A stretch of DNA of 64,000 nt, from NCBI GenBank assembly GCA_005879535.1, contig VBKI01000065.1:7501-71500 (forward strand), written 5' to 3'. The DNA comes from Deltaproteobacteria bacterium. Its GTDB lineage: Bacteria > Myxococcota > Myxococcia > Myxococcales > 40CM-4-68-19. This document shows positions 36,215 to 43,629 of the stretch, piece by piece; position 1 is the first letter of the stretch; each line of letters starts with the position of its first letter. Both the position numbers and the translations under genes were made by a program. The notes under the pieces are model-generated. The model was not told the origin of the DNA and ran no database searches. It saw only the letters and a program-made list of their open reading frames with translations.

Positions 36215-37579
36215 CTATTTCTTCGCGGCCTGGCGATTGGACGCGCGGAGGGCTTTCTTGCGCCGCTGTCGCTCGCGAAAGCCGACTGCCTTCGCGCGCG
36301 GGGCGTGTTGTGGCCGCCGCGCGGGCTCCTGAGGCGGAGCAGCTTCCTCCAGCGGCCGTCCCCAGGCGCGCCCTACAGACTGTCCCTCCCGGCGCGACTC
36401 GACGGCGAACCAGAGCGCCCGCCGGACCACGAGGGTGGCGTACGCCCCCGGCGGCAGCGTGAACGACAGGTTCACCTTCATCCGCCCGCGATTCAGCTCG
36501 TCGGGTCGCGGATCGTTCGCGCGCAGCTTGCCGGGCACGACGAACAATGGACGCTCCTCGTGCTTGAAGAAGAGCTGGGGCGTCTGCGGCACGCGCAAGT
36601 CTTCCAACCGCAGGCCCTGCGCGCGAAGCGCCCCCAGCGCCGCGTCGCGAACGTCGTCGTCCTCGAACGTCGATTCCGGCGCGAGAAGCGGAAACGTTCG
36701 CGCCCACAGCTCGTCGCGCAGGCCGCGCGGCAGGGCGCGGGGGAACACCAGCGACCCCGCCTGGTAGCGGAGGCCGATCAGCTCAGGGGGCGGAACGCGC
36801 GCCGAGAGATAGCGCTTCACTCCCTCGTTCCAGATGAAGCTCTGCAGCTCGAACAGCGCCATCGCGCGCACGCGGCGATCGATGTGGAGGAACGCTCCCT
36901 TGAAATCGCGCGGGTCCTCCCGCAGGCGGCGGAGCAGAGGCGCATACCGCCGGGCCGCCTCGTGCGGGGCGCGGAGCTGCCACTCGCCCCAGTGATCCCG
37001 CCAGAAGGCCTTCACTTTCGCATCGTCGCTGTGGTCGAGCTCGCTGGGCGTCGCCAGGAACGCCTTGAGCGCGGCTTCCCAGTCGCCGCGCACCAGGTGG
37101 CGGGCGAGAAAGCCCTGCCCATGCTTGAGGAAGCCGAACCGCTGCGAGTCGAAGTAATTGACCACGCCGACGCGCTGCACTTCCGCGATGGCTTCGGCGC
37201 TCCGCGACGCCTCCTCGCCCGACAGGTCGCGGACGGTGACCTCGAACCGGTTGGCGGTGATGTTCGCGGAGCTGAGCGGCTGCGCGGTGCGCCCGATCAG
37301 CTTCAGCCGGAGGTCGCCGGTCTGCACCACCTCGGATGCGCCGAGTGCGCCACCCAGGACTCCGACCAGTTGCTCGGTTCGGCCCTGCTTGTCCTTGAGC
37401 CCGCAGACGGAGAGGTCGCGGCGGCGGACGGCGAACTCTTTCGCGATCCGCTCCAGGGCCTGCAGCGTCGAGACCTTCTGCTTGTCCAGCCGATAGACCC
37501 AGACGGGCCCCTGCGGTTCGGGTGCGAAGCGGTAGCCCTCCCGCACCACGAAATCCTCCGGCCGCTGTTTGATCTTCAC
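36215..37579 (-). CDS. truD: tRNA pseudouridine synthase D
   Basis: A 454-aa protein of the TruD family, which makes pseudouridine at position 13 of tRNA-Glu. The catalytic aspartate is in GLKDKQG (Asp63), the N-terminus has the characteristic KQRPEDFVVRE start, and NYFDSQRFG is conserved. A TRUD insertion domain follows. The C-terminal 60 residues are Arg/Lys/Pro-rich and outside the enzyme fold. It is divergent from the FHA-GAF-cyclase gene with a 74-nt intergenic region. Confidence 0.95.
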   Translation of the reverse strand: MKIKQRPEDFVVREGYRFAPEPQGPVWVYRLDKQKVSTLQALERIAKEFAVRRRDLSVCGLKDKQGRTEQLVGVLGGALGASEVVQTGDLRLKLIGRTAQPLSSANITANRFEVTVRDLSGEEASRSAEAIAEVQRVGVVNYFDSQRFGFLKHGQGFLARHLVRGDWEAALKAFLATPSELDHSDDAKVKAFWRDHWGEWQLRAPHEAARRYAPLLRRLREDPRDFKGAFLHIDRRVRAMALFELQSFIWNEGVKRYLSARVPPPELIGLRYQAGSLVFPRALPRGLRDELWARTFPLLAPESTFEDDDVRDAALGALRAQGLRLEDLRVPQTPQLFFKHEERPLFVVPGKLRANDPRPDELNRGRMKVNLSFTLPPGAYATLVVRRALWFAVESRREGQSVGRAWGRPLEEAAPPQEPARRPQHAPRAKAVGFRERQRRKKALRASNRQAAKK

Positions 37580-37594
37580 GCGGTGCGGTTAGCA

Positions 37595-37643
37595 GAAGGT
37601 CGAAATCTCGTAAAGGACAAGGGCGATGGTACCCTCGACCTTC
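37595..37643. promoter_or_regulatory. Inverted repeat in the truD/cyclase divergent region
   Basis: GAAGGTCGA (37595-37603) is repeated in inverse orientation as TCGACCTTC (37635-37643), a perfect 9-bp inverted repeat 31 nt apart, immediately upstream of GGGGGAG and the cyclase GTG start. It could be an operator for a dimeric regulator or form a leader hairpin. Only the repeat itself is seen. Confidence 0.4.
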
Positions 37644-37653
37644 GGGGGAGCTC

Positions 37654-39390
37654 GTGTCCGTCTGCCCAGTGTGCTACCGCGAGAACGAGCCAGTCGCGGA
37701 CCGCTGTCCGTCCTGCAGTGCGCCGCGAATCCGCCCGGTGCCTGACGCCCCGCCGGAGGAGGCTCACTCACCCCGCTCCCGTCCTGCCCGCCCGTCTCCC
37801 GGACCCCGATTGATCCTCAAGGGGGCGCCAGGCGAGGTGACCGAATACCCGCTCGACGACAGCAGCGTGATCGGGCGCAGCACCACCGCGTCGGTGCGGC
37901 TCACCGACCGCGAGGTCTCGCGCAGACACAGCCAGATCGACCGGGAAGGCGACGGGTACGTCCTGCGCGATCTCGAGTCCTCGAACGGAACGTTCCTCAA
38001 CGGGAAACGCCTCGTCGCGCCGGCCTCCCTGAGCGACGGCGACGAAGTGGTCGTCGGCACCTCGAAGATGGAGTTCCGCCTCACCAGCGGACCGGCCCGG
38101 CCGAAGAACGCGGAGATCGTGCACACCGGTCAGACCGGAGAGCTGGAAGGCGTGGTCGCGCGGACCTCGGCGAAGGCGACTTTCGTGCCGGTCGAGCAGA
38201 TCCAGGACATCAACCAGCTCAAGCGCGACTACGAGCGCCTTCGGGTCGGGCACGAGTTCTCCACCTACGTCCGCCTGGAGCGGGATCTCAACGAGCTGCT
38301 CGCGCGCATCCTCGAGATCGCGTTCGACCTCATCCCCTGCGACAACGGCGTGATCCTGCTGCGCGACCCGAACTCGCAGGACCTCGTCATCCAGGCCATG
38401 CGGCAGCGCAAGCCGGGCCAGGGCAAAGTGCTGGTCTCCGACACGCTTCTGGCGCAGGTCCAGCTCACCAAGGAGGGGGTCCTCACCTCCGACGCCATCG
38501 CGGACAAGCGCTTCCAGGCCTCGCACTCGATCATCGCGCTCGGCGTGCGCAGCGCCATGGCGGTTCCCTTGCTGACTTCCTCGGGCGAGGACGTGAAGGG
38601 GATCATGTTCCTCGATTCCCGCGAGCGCATCGCCGCCTTCACCACCAAGGACCTGGAGGTCCTCTCCGCGATCGCGGCGCAGGCGTCGGTGGCGCTCGAG
38701 AACAGCGACTATGCGCGCGCGCTCGAGTTCGAGGCCACCCAGCGCGCGCAGCTCGCGCGATTCCTTTCGCCTGCGCTGGTGGAGCAGGCGGCGCGCGGCA
38801 GCATCGAGCTGTCGAAGGGCGGGGCGCTGACCGAGCTGACCATCCTCTTCAGCGACATCCGGGGGTTCACCAGCATCTCGGAGAAGATGCCGGCGCAGGA
38901 GGTGGTCCGGATGCTCAACGACTACTTCGAGCTGATGGTGGACATCCTCTTCGAGCACAACGGCATCCTCGACAAGTTCATCGGCGACGCGATCATGGGT
39001 CTTTGGGGCGCCCCCTTGGCGCGGCCCGACGACGCGACCAACGCCGTGCGCGCGGCGGTGAAGATGCAGAAGCGGGTAGCGGAGTGGAACGAGGAGCGCG
39101 CGGCGCAGGGCAAGGTGCCCATCCACATCGGCATCGGGCTGCACACCGGGTCGGTGGTCGTCGGAAACATGGGATCGTCCAAGGCGCTGAGCTACACGGC
39201 GATCGGCGATGGTGTGAACCTCGCTTCCCGCCTCTGCGGGGTGGCGCGCGAGGACATGATCGTGGTGTCGGAGGAGTGCGTGCAGAAGGCGGGGAAGGAC
39301 AAGTTCGTCCTGGAAGCGCTGCCGCCCACGAAGGTGAAAAACCGCGAGGCCCCCGTCGATATCTACCGGGTGATCGAAGCGCTCGAATAA
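37654..39390 (+). CDS. Zinc ribbon-FHA-GAF-class III nucleotidyl cyclase
   Basis: A 578-aa multidomain cytoplasmic protein. A zinc ribbon CxxC...CxxC (Cys4, 7, 18, 21) begins the protein. An FHA domain (about 52-145, with VIGRSTTASVRL and SRRHSQI) binds phosphothreonine. A GAF domain (about 205-350) follows, and a class III adenylyl/guanylyl cyclase catalytic domain (about 385-578) has metal-binding LFSDIRGFT and FIGDAIMGLWG plus the IHIGIGLHTG strand. It should make cAMP or cGMP under phospho-peptide and ligand control. GTG 37654 follows GGGGGAG. The order with a kinase downstream suggests a linked Ser/Thr phosphorylation and cyclic-nucleotide pathway. Confidence 0.92.
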   Translation: MSVCPVCYRENEPVADRCPSCSAPRIRPVPDAPPEEAHSPRSRPARPSPGPRLILKGAPGEVTEYPLDDSSVIGRSTTASVRLTDREVSRRHSQIDREGDGYVLRDLESSNGTFLNGKRLVAPASLSDGDEVVVGTSKMEFRLTSGPARPKNAEIVHTGQTGELEGVVARTSAKATFVPVEQIQDINQLKRDYERLRVGHEFSTYVRLERDLNELLARILEIAFDLIPCDNGVILLRDPNSQDLVIQAMRQRKPGQGKVLVSDTLLAQVQLTKEGVLTSDAIADKRFQASHSIIALGVRSAMAVPLLTSSGEDVKGIMFLDSRERIAAFTTKDLEVLSAIAAQASVALENSDYARALEFEATQRAQLARFLSPALVEQAARGSIELSKGGALTELTILFSDIRGFTSISEKMPAQEVVRMLNDYFELMVDILFEHNGILDKFIGDAIMGLWGAPLARPDDATNAVRAAVKMQKRVAEWNEERAAQGKVPIHIGIGLHTGSVVVGNMGSSKALSYTAIGDGVNLASRLCGVAREDMIVVSEECVQKAGKDKFVLEALPPTKVKNREAPVDIYRVIEALE

Positions 39391-39489
39391 ACGATCACGT
39401 ACACGTTCACCTGGGCGGCGACGGCGACGCGGCCGGCGACGGAAGTTGAAAACTTGCGCCTCGGATCCAGGGGGGCACACTGCCCCACA

Positions 39490-40686
39490 ATGGCGGACTC
39501 CGGCGCCCCCAAGTCGCAGCCTCCGCTTCCGAAGAAGCGGGCGATCCAGCGCTGCCCCAATTGCGACATCCGCTGCGACGTGAGCCTGTTCGTGGACGGG
39601 TCGCTCGCGCGCTGCGGCCACTGCGGCGTGCGCTTCGAGGTGCATCGCGAGAAAAGCACCCCCCCGCGCGCCGTGCCGCTTCCGGAGCCGCCGAAATTGC
39701 CGCCGCCGCCGGAAGCTCCATTGCCCCGGCTCGACGGCTTCATCGTCCTCGAGCGGATCGGGCAGGGCGGAATGGGTGAGGTCTTCCGCTGCAGCCGCGA
39801 TTCCGACGGCCTGTTGGTCGCGGTGAAGATCCTGACGCCGGAGATGGCGGCGGTCCCGGACTACGTCCGCCGCTTCGGCCGCGAAGCCGCGGCGATGGCG
39901 CAGCTCGACCACCCGGGCATCGTCCGCCTGCGCGGACGCGGCAAGGCCGGTCAGCACGTCTACATCGCGATGGAGCTGATCGACGGCGAGTCCCTGCGGC
40001 TCTGGGCGCACAAGAACCGCCCCGGCGCGCGCCAGCTGGCGATGCTGCTCGCGCAGGTGGCGCATGCGCTCGCGTACGCGCATGCGCGGGCGGTGGTGCA
40101 CCGCGATCTGAAGCCCGACAACGTGCTGGTGACGAAGGACCTGCGCACCAAGGTGCTGGACTTCGGTCTCGCGGGTTTGCACGCCGAGGGTGCCCAGTGC
40201 CTGACGCAGAGCAACGTCGCCATGGGAACCGCCAACTACATGGCGCCCGAGCAGCGCAAGGACGCGAAGCGCGCGGACCACAAGGCCGACATCTATTCCT
40301 TCGGCGTGATGACCTACGAGCTGCTCACGGGCGAGCTGCCGGTGGGAAAGTTCGCGCCGCCGTCCAAGCTCGTCGCCGGCCTCGACCCGCGCTGGGACGC
40401 CTTGATCGAGCGTTGCCTCGAGCCGAACCCGGGATCGAGGCCCCACAGCGCCCTCGAGCTTGCGCACGCCCTCGAGGCGCTGGCCGGGATGACCAAGGCC
40501 ATGCAACTGGCGCCGCGCACCCGCAAGAACACCCGAAAATCGGGCGTCTGGTCATGGCTCGGAATTGGAACCGCCGTCGCGGTGATGCTCGGGGTGGCGG
40601 GGTTGCGCGTGTCGCAGGAGCACAAGTCCCCGAAACCCTCGCTCGCGCGAGCCTTGGCGAAGAAGTCCGCGCAAAGACTGCGTTAA
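39490..40686 (+). CDS. Zinc-ribbon Ser/Thr protein kinase with a C-terminal membrane anchor
   Basis: A 398-aa Hanks-type kinase. The N-terminal zinc ribbon has CxxC pairs Cys22/25 and Cys42/45, followed by a Pro-rich linker. The kinase domain starts near 83, with GQGGMGEV, HRDLKPDN (an RD kinase, catalytic Asp intact), DFG and APEQ. A single transmembrane segment near residue 355 (WSWLGIGTAVAVMLGVAGL) follows a Lys/Arg-rich stretch; the remaining tail of about 25 residues would lie outside the membrane. No extracellular sensor domain is present. It overlaps the convergent small gene by 4 nt. Confidence 0.92.
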   Translation: MADSGAPKSQPPLPKKRAIQRCPNCDIRCDVSLFVDGSLARCGHCGVRFEVHREKSTPPRAVPLPEPPKLPPPPEAPLPRLDGFIVLERIGQGGMGEVFRCSRDSDGLLVAVKILTPEMAAVPDYVRRFGREAAAMAQLDHPGIVRLRGRGKAGQHVYIAMELIDGESLRLWAHKNRPGARQLAMLLAQVAHALAYAHARAVVHRDLKPDNVLVTKDLRTKVLDFGLAGLHAEGAQCLTQSNVAMGTANYMAPEQRKDAKRADHKADIYSFGVMTYELLTGELPVGKFAPPSKLVAGLDPRWDALIERCLEPNPGSRPHSALELAHALEALAGMTKAMQLAPRTRKNTRKSGVWSWLGIGTAVAVMLGVAGLRVSQEHKSPKPSLARALAKKSAQRLR

Positions 40687-40883
40687 GGCTTCTTGCTCCC
40701 GTTCCGCGGCTTGTAGAAGATCACCACCGTCAAGCAGTGGAACTCGTTGTCGCTGGACTGCGTCACCGTGCGATCGACGATCTCGAGGTCTGCGTTTGCC
40801 CGCAGCCAGCGCGTCACCTGCTCACCCAGATCGTCCCGCTCCTTGGCCTTCGTCGCGGAGAACACCTTCACGCCCGTAAACAT
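40683..40883 (-). CDS. Small conserved protein starting MFTGVKVFSATK
   Basis: A 66-aa protein with no recognised domain. The N-terminus MFTGVKVFSATKAKERDDLGE followed by EIVDRTVTQSSDNEFHCLTVVIFY suggests a small alpha-beta fold. GGAGGGGCGGG before ATG 40883 is a strong ribosome-binding site; the longer frame from 40916 was not used. The 66-codon frame keeps typical codon usage. Homologues of this size appear in other myxobacteria, as I recall. The function is unknown. Confidence 0.65.
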   Translation of the reverse strand: MFTGVKVFSATKAKERDDLGEQVTRWLRANADLEIVDRTVTQSSDNEFHCLTVVIFYKPRNGSKKP

Positions 40884-40995
40884 CCCGCCCCTCCGGGGTG
40901 TTGACCGGCGAATCATCCACCCGGCCGTCCGGATGTCAAATCAGCGGGCTTGCCGAAGAGCAGGGCCGCGCCCACCCTATGCGCGAGGGTAGAAA

Positions 40996-41289
40996 ATGGC
41001 GAGGCCGGCGGAACGTATGAACTCGGCGCGGAAGCGCGAACTCGCTATCGAGTTCATCCGGAAGATCCGCGCCATGGATCGGAACAAGCTGCACGAGCTG
41101 ATCCTCGGCGAGGCCGGCGAGGAGCTGGCTCAGTTCTTCCTCATGTACGCGACGGATCTCATGATGCGCGAGCCGCAGCGCGCCACCGAGAATGCCTCGT
41201 CGCTGCTGCTGATCGGGTACCTGATCCGCTGCTTCGAGGAAGATCTCGACCGCCGCAAGTCGCTAGCGGACAGTCCGTTGCTGCACTAG
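40996..41289 (+). CDS. Small helical protein of unknown function
   Basis: A 97-aa protein rich in helix-forming residues (ELAIEFIRKIRAMDRNKLHELILGEAGEELAQFFLMYATDLM). No motif is recognised. A GAGGGT ribosome-binding site precedes ATG 40996; ATG 41017 is a possible alternative. It is followed by copy 2 of the dispersed hairpin repeat, beginning 2 nt past the stop codon, and then by the YqjE-like gene. Confidence 0.6.
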   Translation: MARPAERMNSARKRELAIEFIRKIRAMDRNKLHELILGEAGEELAQFFLMYATDLMMREPQRATENASSLLLIGYLIRCFEEDLDRRKSLADSPLLH

Positions 41290-41290
41290 A

Positions 41291-41347
41291 CGCTGTACGG
41301 TCTCGAGCAGTAGCCGCAAAGCCGCACCTCCGGTGCGGCAGCGGCTG
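41291..41347 (+). repeat. Dispersed hairpin repeat, copy 2
   Basis: CGCTGTACGGTCTCGAGCAG followed by TAGCCGCAAAGCCGCACCTC, CGGTGCGGCAGCGGCTGG. The inner stem GCCGCACC (41321-41328) / GGTGCGGC (41332-41339) is perfect, and the outer pair AGCCGC/GCGGCT closes it. It shares most of its sequence with copies 1 and 3. Confidence 0.65.
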
Positions 41348-41380
41348 GCACCGCAGGCGAGCGATACCTACGTTGGCGCC

Positions 41381-41848
41381 ATGCAGGCGCCCACCATGCC
41401 CTCCAGAGATGCGCTGCAGCGGCTGCTCGACGGGCTGCAGACGTTCATCCGGGAGCATCTGGCGCTCGCGCGCGTGGAGATGAAGCAGGACCTGCGCGCC
41501 ATGGGCAGGGACCTCGCAGTCGGAGCGGCCGGAATGCCGGCGCTCGGGGCGGGATATCTGCTGCTGATGGTCGCGATGTCGTTCCTGCTCTCCAGCTGGC
41601 TGCCGTACTGGGCGGCGTTCGGAATCGTCGCCTTGGCGAATCTCGTGACGGGCGGCACGCTGACCTGGTCGGGCACGCGGCGCGTCATGCGCGACCGCGT
41701 CGACCTGCCGCGCACGGCAGAAGAGCTCCGCCGCGACCGGCGGTGGCTCTCGTCGATGAAGCAGGGCAACCGCCCGGCGGAAAATGCGCTGCCGCAGCCG
41801 GTTGCGATCGCGGACCGCGGCGGCCCGTCCGATGCGGCCTCGCGATGA
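41381..41848 (+). CDS. YqjE-like two-TM protein (phage holin superfamily 3.6 type)
   Basis: A 155-aa membrane protein. An amphipathic N-terminal helix with EHLALARVEMKQDLR, two hydrophobic helices near 55-75 and 80-100, and a basic C-terminus match the YqjE/DUF1469 proteins annotated as holin-like, which are usually housekeeping membrane proteins rather than phage lysis proteins. It is the first gene of a three-gene set with DUF3618 and ElaB-like proteins, like the E. coli elaB/yqjCDEK arrangement. ATG 41381 was chosen; 41396 is possible. Confidence 0.75.
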   Translation: MQAPTMPSRDALQRLLDGLQTFIREHLALARVEMKQDLRAMGRDLAVGAAGMPALGAGYLLLMVAMSFLLSSWLPYWAAFGIVALANLVTGGTLTWSGTRRVMRDRVDLPRTAEELRRDRRWLSSMKQGNRPAENALPQPVAIADRGGPSDAASR

Positions 41849-41865
41849 CGCACAGGAGGAAGGTG

Positions 41866-42069
41866 ATGGCTGAAAACCCCAGGGACGCCGCTGCCATCCG
41901 GGCGGGAATCGAGCGGGCCCGACAAGACATCGAGCAGTCCGTGAATGCCCTCCGCGCCAATGTGTCGGAGACGTTGAACTGGCGCAGCTTCGTCCGCCGC
42001 CATCCCGGCGCGTCGTTCGCAGGCGCTCTCGTCGCGGGTCTGTTCATCGCCCGCATGACGTCGAGGTAG
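41866..42069 (+). CDS. DUF3618 protein
   Basis: A 67-aa protein with the DUF3618 pattern: AIRAGIERARQDIEQSVNAL helix followed by a short tail with a hydrophobic C-terminal segment (FAGALVAGLFIARM) that could insert in the membrane. A perfect AGGAGG lies upstream of ATG 41866. The adjoining genes encode partners that co-occur with this family. Confidence 0.75.
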   Translation: MAENPRDAAAIRAGIERARQDIEQSVNALRANVSETLNWRSFVRRHPGASFAGALVAGLFIARMTSR

Positions 42070-42072
42070 GCC

Positions 42073-42327
42073 GTGGGCGAGACGCGAAGCAAGACGCAGT
42101 TGCCGATGTCTGGAATCGCAACGCCGCCCGCCGCAACGGAGGAAACGGAGGCATTCCGGCGTGGCCTGGAGCTCGGCCGCGACTATGCCGAGAAAGCGGC
42201 GCGGAAGATCGGCGCGTGGGCGGAGGAAAACCCCGGCCACGTCCTCCTCGCCGGACTTGCCGTGGGCTTCGTCCTGGGCAAGCTCCTCTTTCGCCACCCG
42301 GCGCCGATCATCGACGAGCCAGGCTAG
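42073..42327 (+). CDS. ElaB/YqjD-like membrane-anchored protein
   Basis: An 84-aa protein. A polar helix (EETEAFRRGLELGRDYAEKAARKIGAW) precedes ENPGHVLLAGLAVGFVLGKLLFR, a C-terminal hydrophobic tail typical of the ribosome-associated, inner-membrane ElaB/YqjD/DUF883 proteins. GTG 42073 lies 3 nt after the preceding stop; ATG 42106 is an alternative start. It belongs to the same operon as the previous two genes. Confidence 0.65.
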   Translation: MGETRSKTQLPMSGIATPPAATEETEAFRRGLELGRDYAEKAARKIGAWAEENPGHVLLAGLAVGFVLGKLLFRHPAPIIDEPG

Positions 42328-42387
42328 CCCGGCGCCGGCTGTCCCACAACGCCGCGGAGGTCCGCGCGCTGCCTTCGGGGCAGCCGC

Positions 42388-42870
42388 TCAACGGCCGCGG
42401 TCGGTCGGCGGAGCGCGGACCACGGGCTCTGCCCGCGCCGCGGGCGACAGCCCGACTCCGTGGCGATACACCAACGCTCCGCCGAGAACGGTTTCTGCCA
42501 TCAGCACCGACGCCGCCGCGAAAGCGGCGGCGAGATAGAGCGTGCGGGCGCGCAGGGGCAAGGCGAGCTTCGAGGCGGCTCGCCAGGCTGCGACCGGAAC
42601 CCAGATCGCCGCCGAAACGTAGCCGAGCGCCTCGTGCAGATGCAGAAGCGCTTCTCCCGCGGCGCTGTGCGCCCCGAGACCTGCCTCTGCTCCCCAGCCG
42701 CTGGCGACGGCGAGGAGCGCAAACCCGGTGCCGAGCAACGTCGTCCACCGCCCGGTATAGAGGAGGGCCTCGCGACGCAGCAGCAGACCGAACACGTCGG
42801 CGAGCGGCGCAATCAAGAGCAGCCCCACCGCGAAGTGCACGAGGAATGGGTGGAACTCGCCGGCGACCAC
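42388..42870 (-). CDS. DUF2231 integral membrane protein
   Basis: A 160-aa protein with four hydrophobic helices (about 8-28, 42-62, 80-97 and 108-130). The start EFHPFLVHFAVGLL and an HEALGYVSA helix with conserved His residues fit the DUF2231 family, sometimes linked to redox carriers. The C-terminus is a charged tail of 25 residues. The GTG at 42870 starts the family-like N-terminus; no good alternative exists. It lies downstream of queF on the same strand with a 36-nt gap. Confidence 0.75.
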   Translation of the reverse strand: MVAGEFHPFLVHFAVGLLLIAPLADVFGLLLRREALLYTGRWTTLLGTGFALLAVASGWGAEAGLGAHSAAGEALLHLHEALGYVSAAIWVPVAAWRAASKLALPLRARTLYLAAAFAAASVLMAETVLGGALVYRHGVGLSPAARAEPVVRAPPTDRGR

Positions 42871-42906
42871 CGCGTCATCCTGCCGGTCGCCGGAGGGTGA
42901 GGCAAA

Positions 42907-43299
42907 TCAGCGGTCCGGATATCGGGCGACCACTACCGTGTGGATTCCGCCGCGGACGAAGAAGTCGCCGATGACTTCGCAGCGCCTCGGTTTCAGCGTT
43001 GCGACGAGGTCGTCGAGGATCCGGTTTGTCACGGCCTCGTGGAAGACGCCTTCGTTCCGGTAACTCCAGAGGTACAGCTTGAGGCTCTTCAGCTCCACGC
43101 AGGTGCGATCCGGCACGTACGCGATCTTGATGGTGGCGAAGTCGGGCTGACCGGTCATCGGGCAGACGCAGGTGAACTCGGGACATTCGAACCGGATCTC
43201 GTAATCGCGCGCCGGACTCGGATTCGGGAACGTTGCCAAGGACTTGCCCGGCTCGGTGACCTTCCGCGGCGCCAGATCGGCCTTCATTCTGCGAGCCAT
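42907..43299 (-). CDS. queF: NADPH-dependent preQ0 reductase QueF
   Basis: A 130-aa single-domain (short) QueF. It reduces 7-cyano-7-deazaguanine to preQ1 for tRNA queuosine. The motif [13 protein letters not shown] carries the catalytic Cys46 and Asp53, and [16 protein letters not shown] is the NADPH-binding signature. No other queuosine genes are in the window. No preQ1 riboswitch was recognised upstream. The upstream region 43300-43629 contains no other supported gene on this strand. Confidence 0.95.
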   Translation of the reverse strand: MARRMKADLAPRKVTEPGKSLATFPNPSPARDYEIRFECPEFTCVCPMTGQPDFATIKIAYVPDRTCVELKSLKLYLWSYRNEGVFHEAVTNRILDDLVATLKPRRCEVIGDFFVRGGIHTVVVARYPDR

Positions 43300-43394
43300 C
43301 GCGTGCGGCGCGTCGTAACAGGAAACCCGCTCCGCCGCCAGCCGGCGGGGTGTGTGGTTGCGGGGAGGGGTGAGGTCGAGTACAACAACGCACC

Positions 43395-43571
43395 ATGTCG
43401 AGAAAGGCCGACCCCAGCAGTCGTCGTTCTCCTCGCCGCCGGAACACAGAGCTCGTTCCGCCCGACCCGCATCTGCGCCCCCACCGCAAGGAGCCGGCCG
43501 AGGCCCCCGACTCGGACTTCGGCATTTGCCTGGCGCTCGCTCCTGCTCTCCGGCGTCGCAGCGATACGTAA
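43395..43571 (+). CDS. Possible 58-aa basic protein in the queF/RskA-like gap
   Basis: A 58-codon frame starting [17 protein letters not shown], ending LRRRSDT. It has a strong third-position G/C bias like the neighbouring genes, but no domain and only a weak GAGG ribosome-binding site. It is Arg/Pro-rich and lies in the otherwise empty 330-nt stretch 43300-43629. Nothing else was seen in that stretch. The frame may be accidental. Confidence 0.3.
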   Translation: MSRKADPSSRRSPRRRNTELVPPDPHLRPHRKEPAEAPDSDFGICLALAPALRRRSDT

Positions 43572-43629
43572 AATCGCTCGGGCAGTCGTAGGGTTGCCCT
43601 TCTGTTCAGCAGTGAAAACCGTTGCGGCC

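Noticed and set aside
37768-40506. A 912-codon frame on the minus strand
   Set aside because: It runs antisense through both the cyclase and the kinase genes, which have intact domains on the plus strand.
41381-42327. Prophage remnant, suggested by the holin-like protein
   Set aside because: The YqjE family is mostly non-phage; neighbours are DUF3618 and ElaB-like housekeeping proteins, with no other phage gene.
42907-43400. A preQ1 riboswitch upstream of queF
   Set aside because: No C-rich loop plus A-rich tail arrangement of the preQ1 class was seen in the leader.
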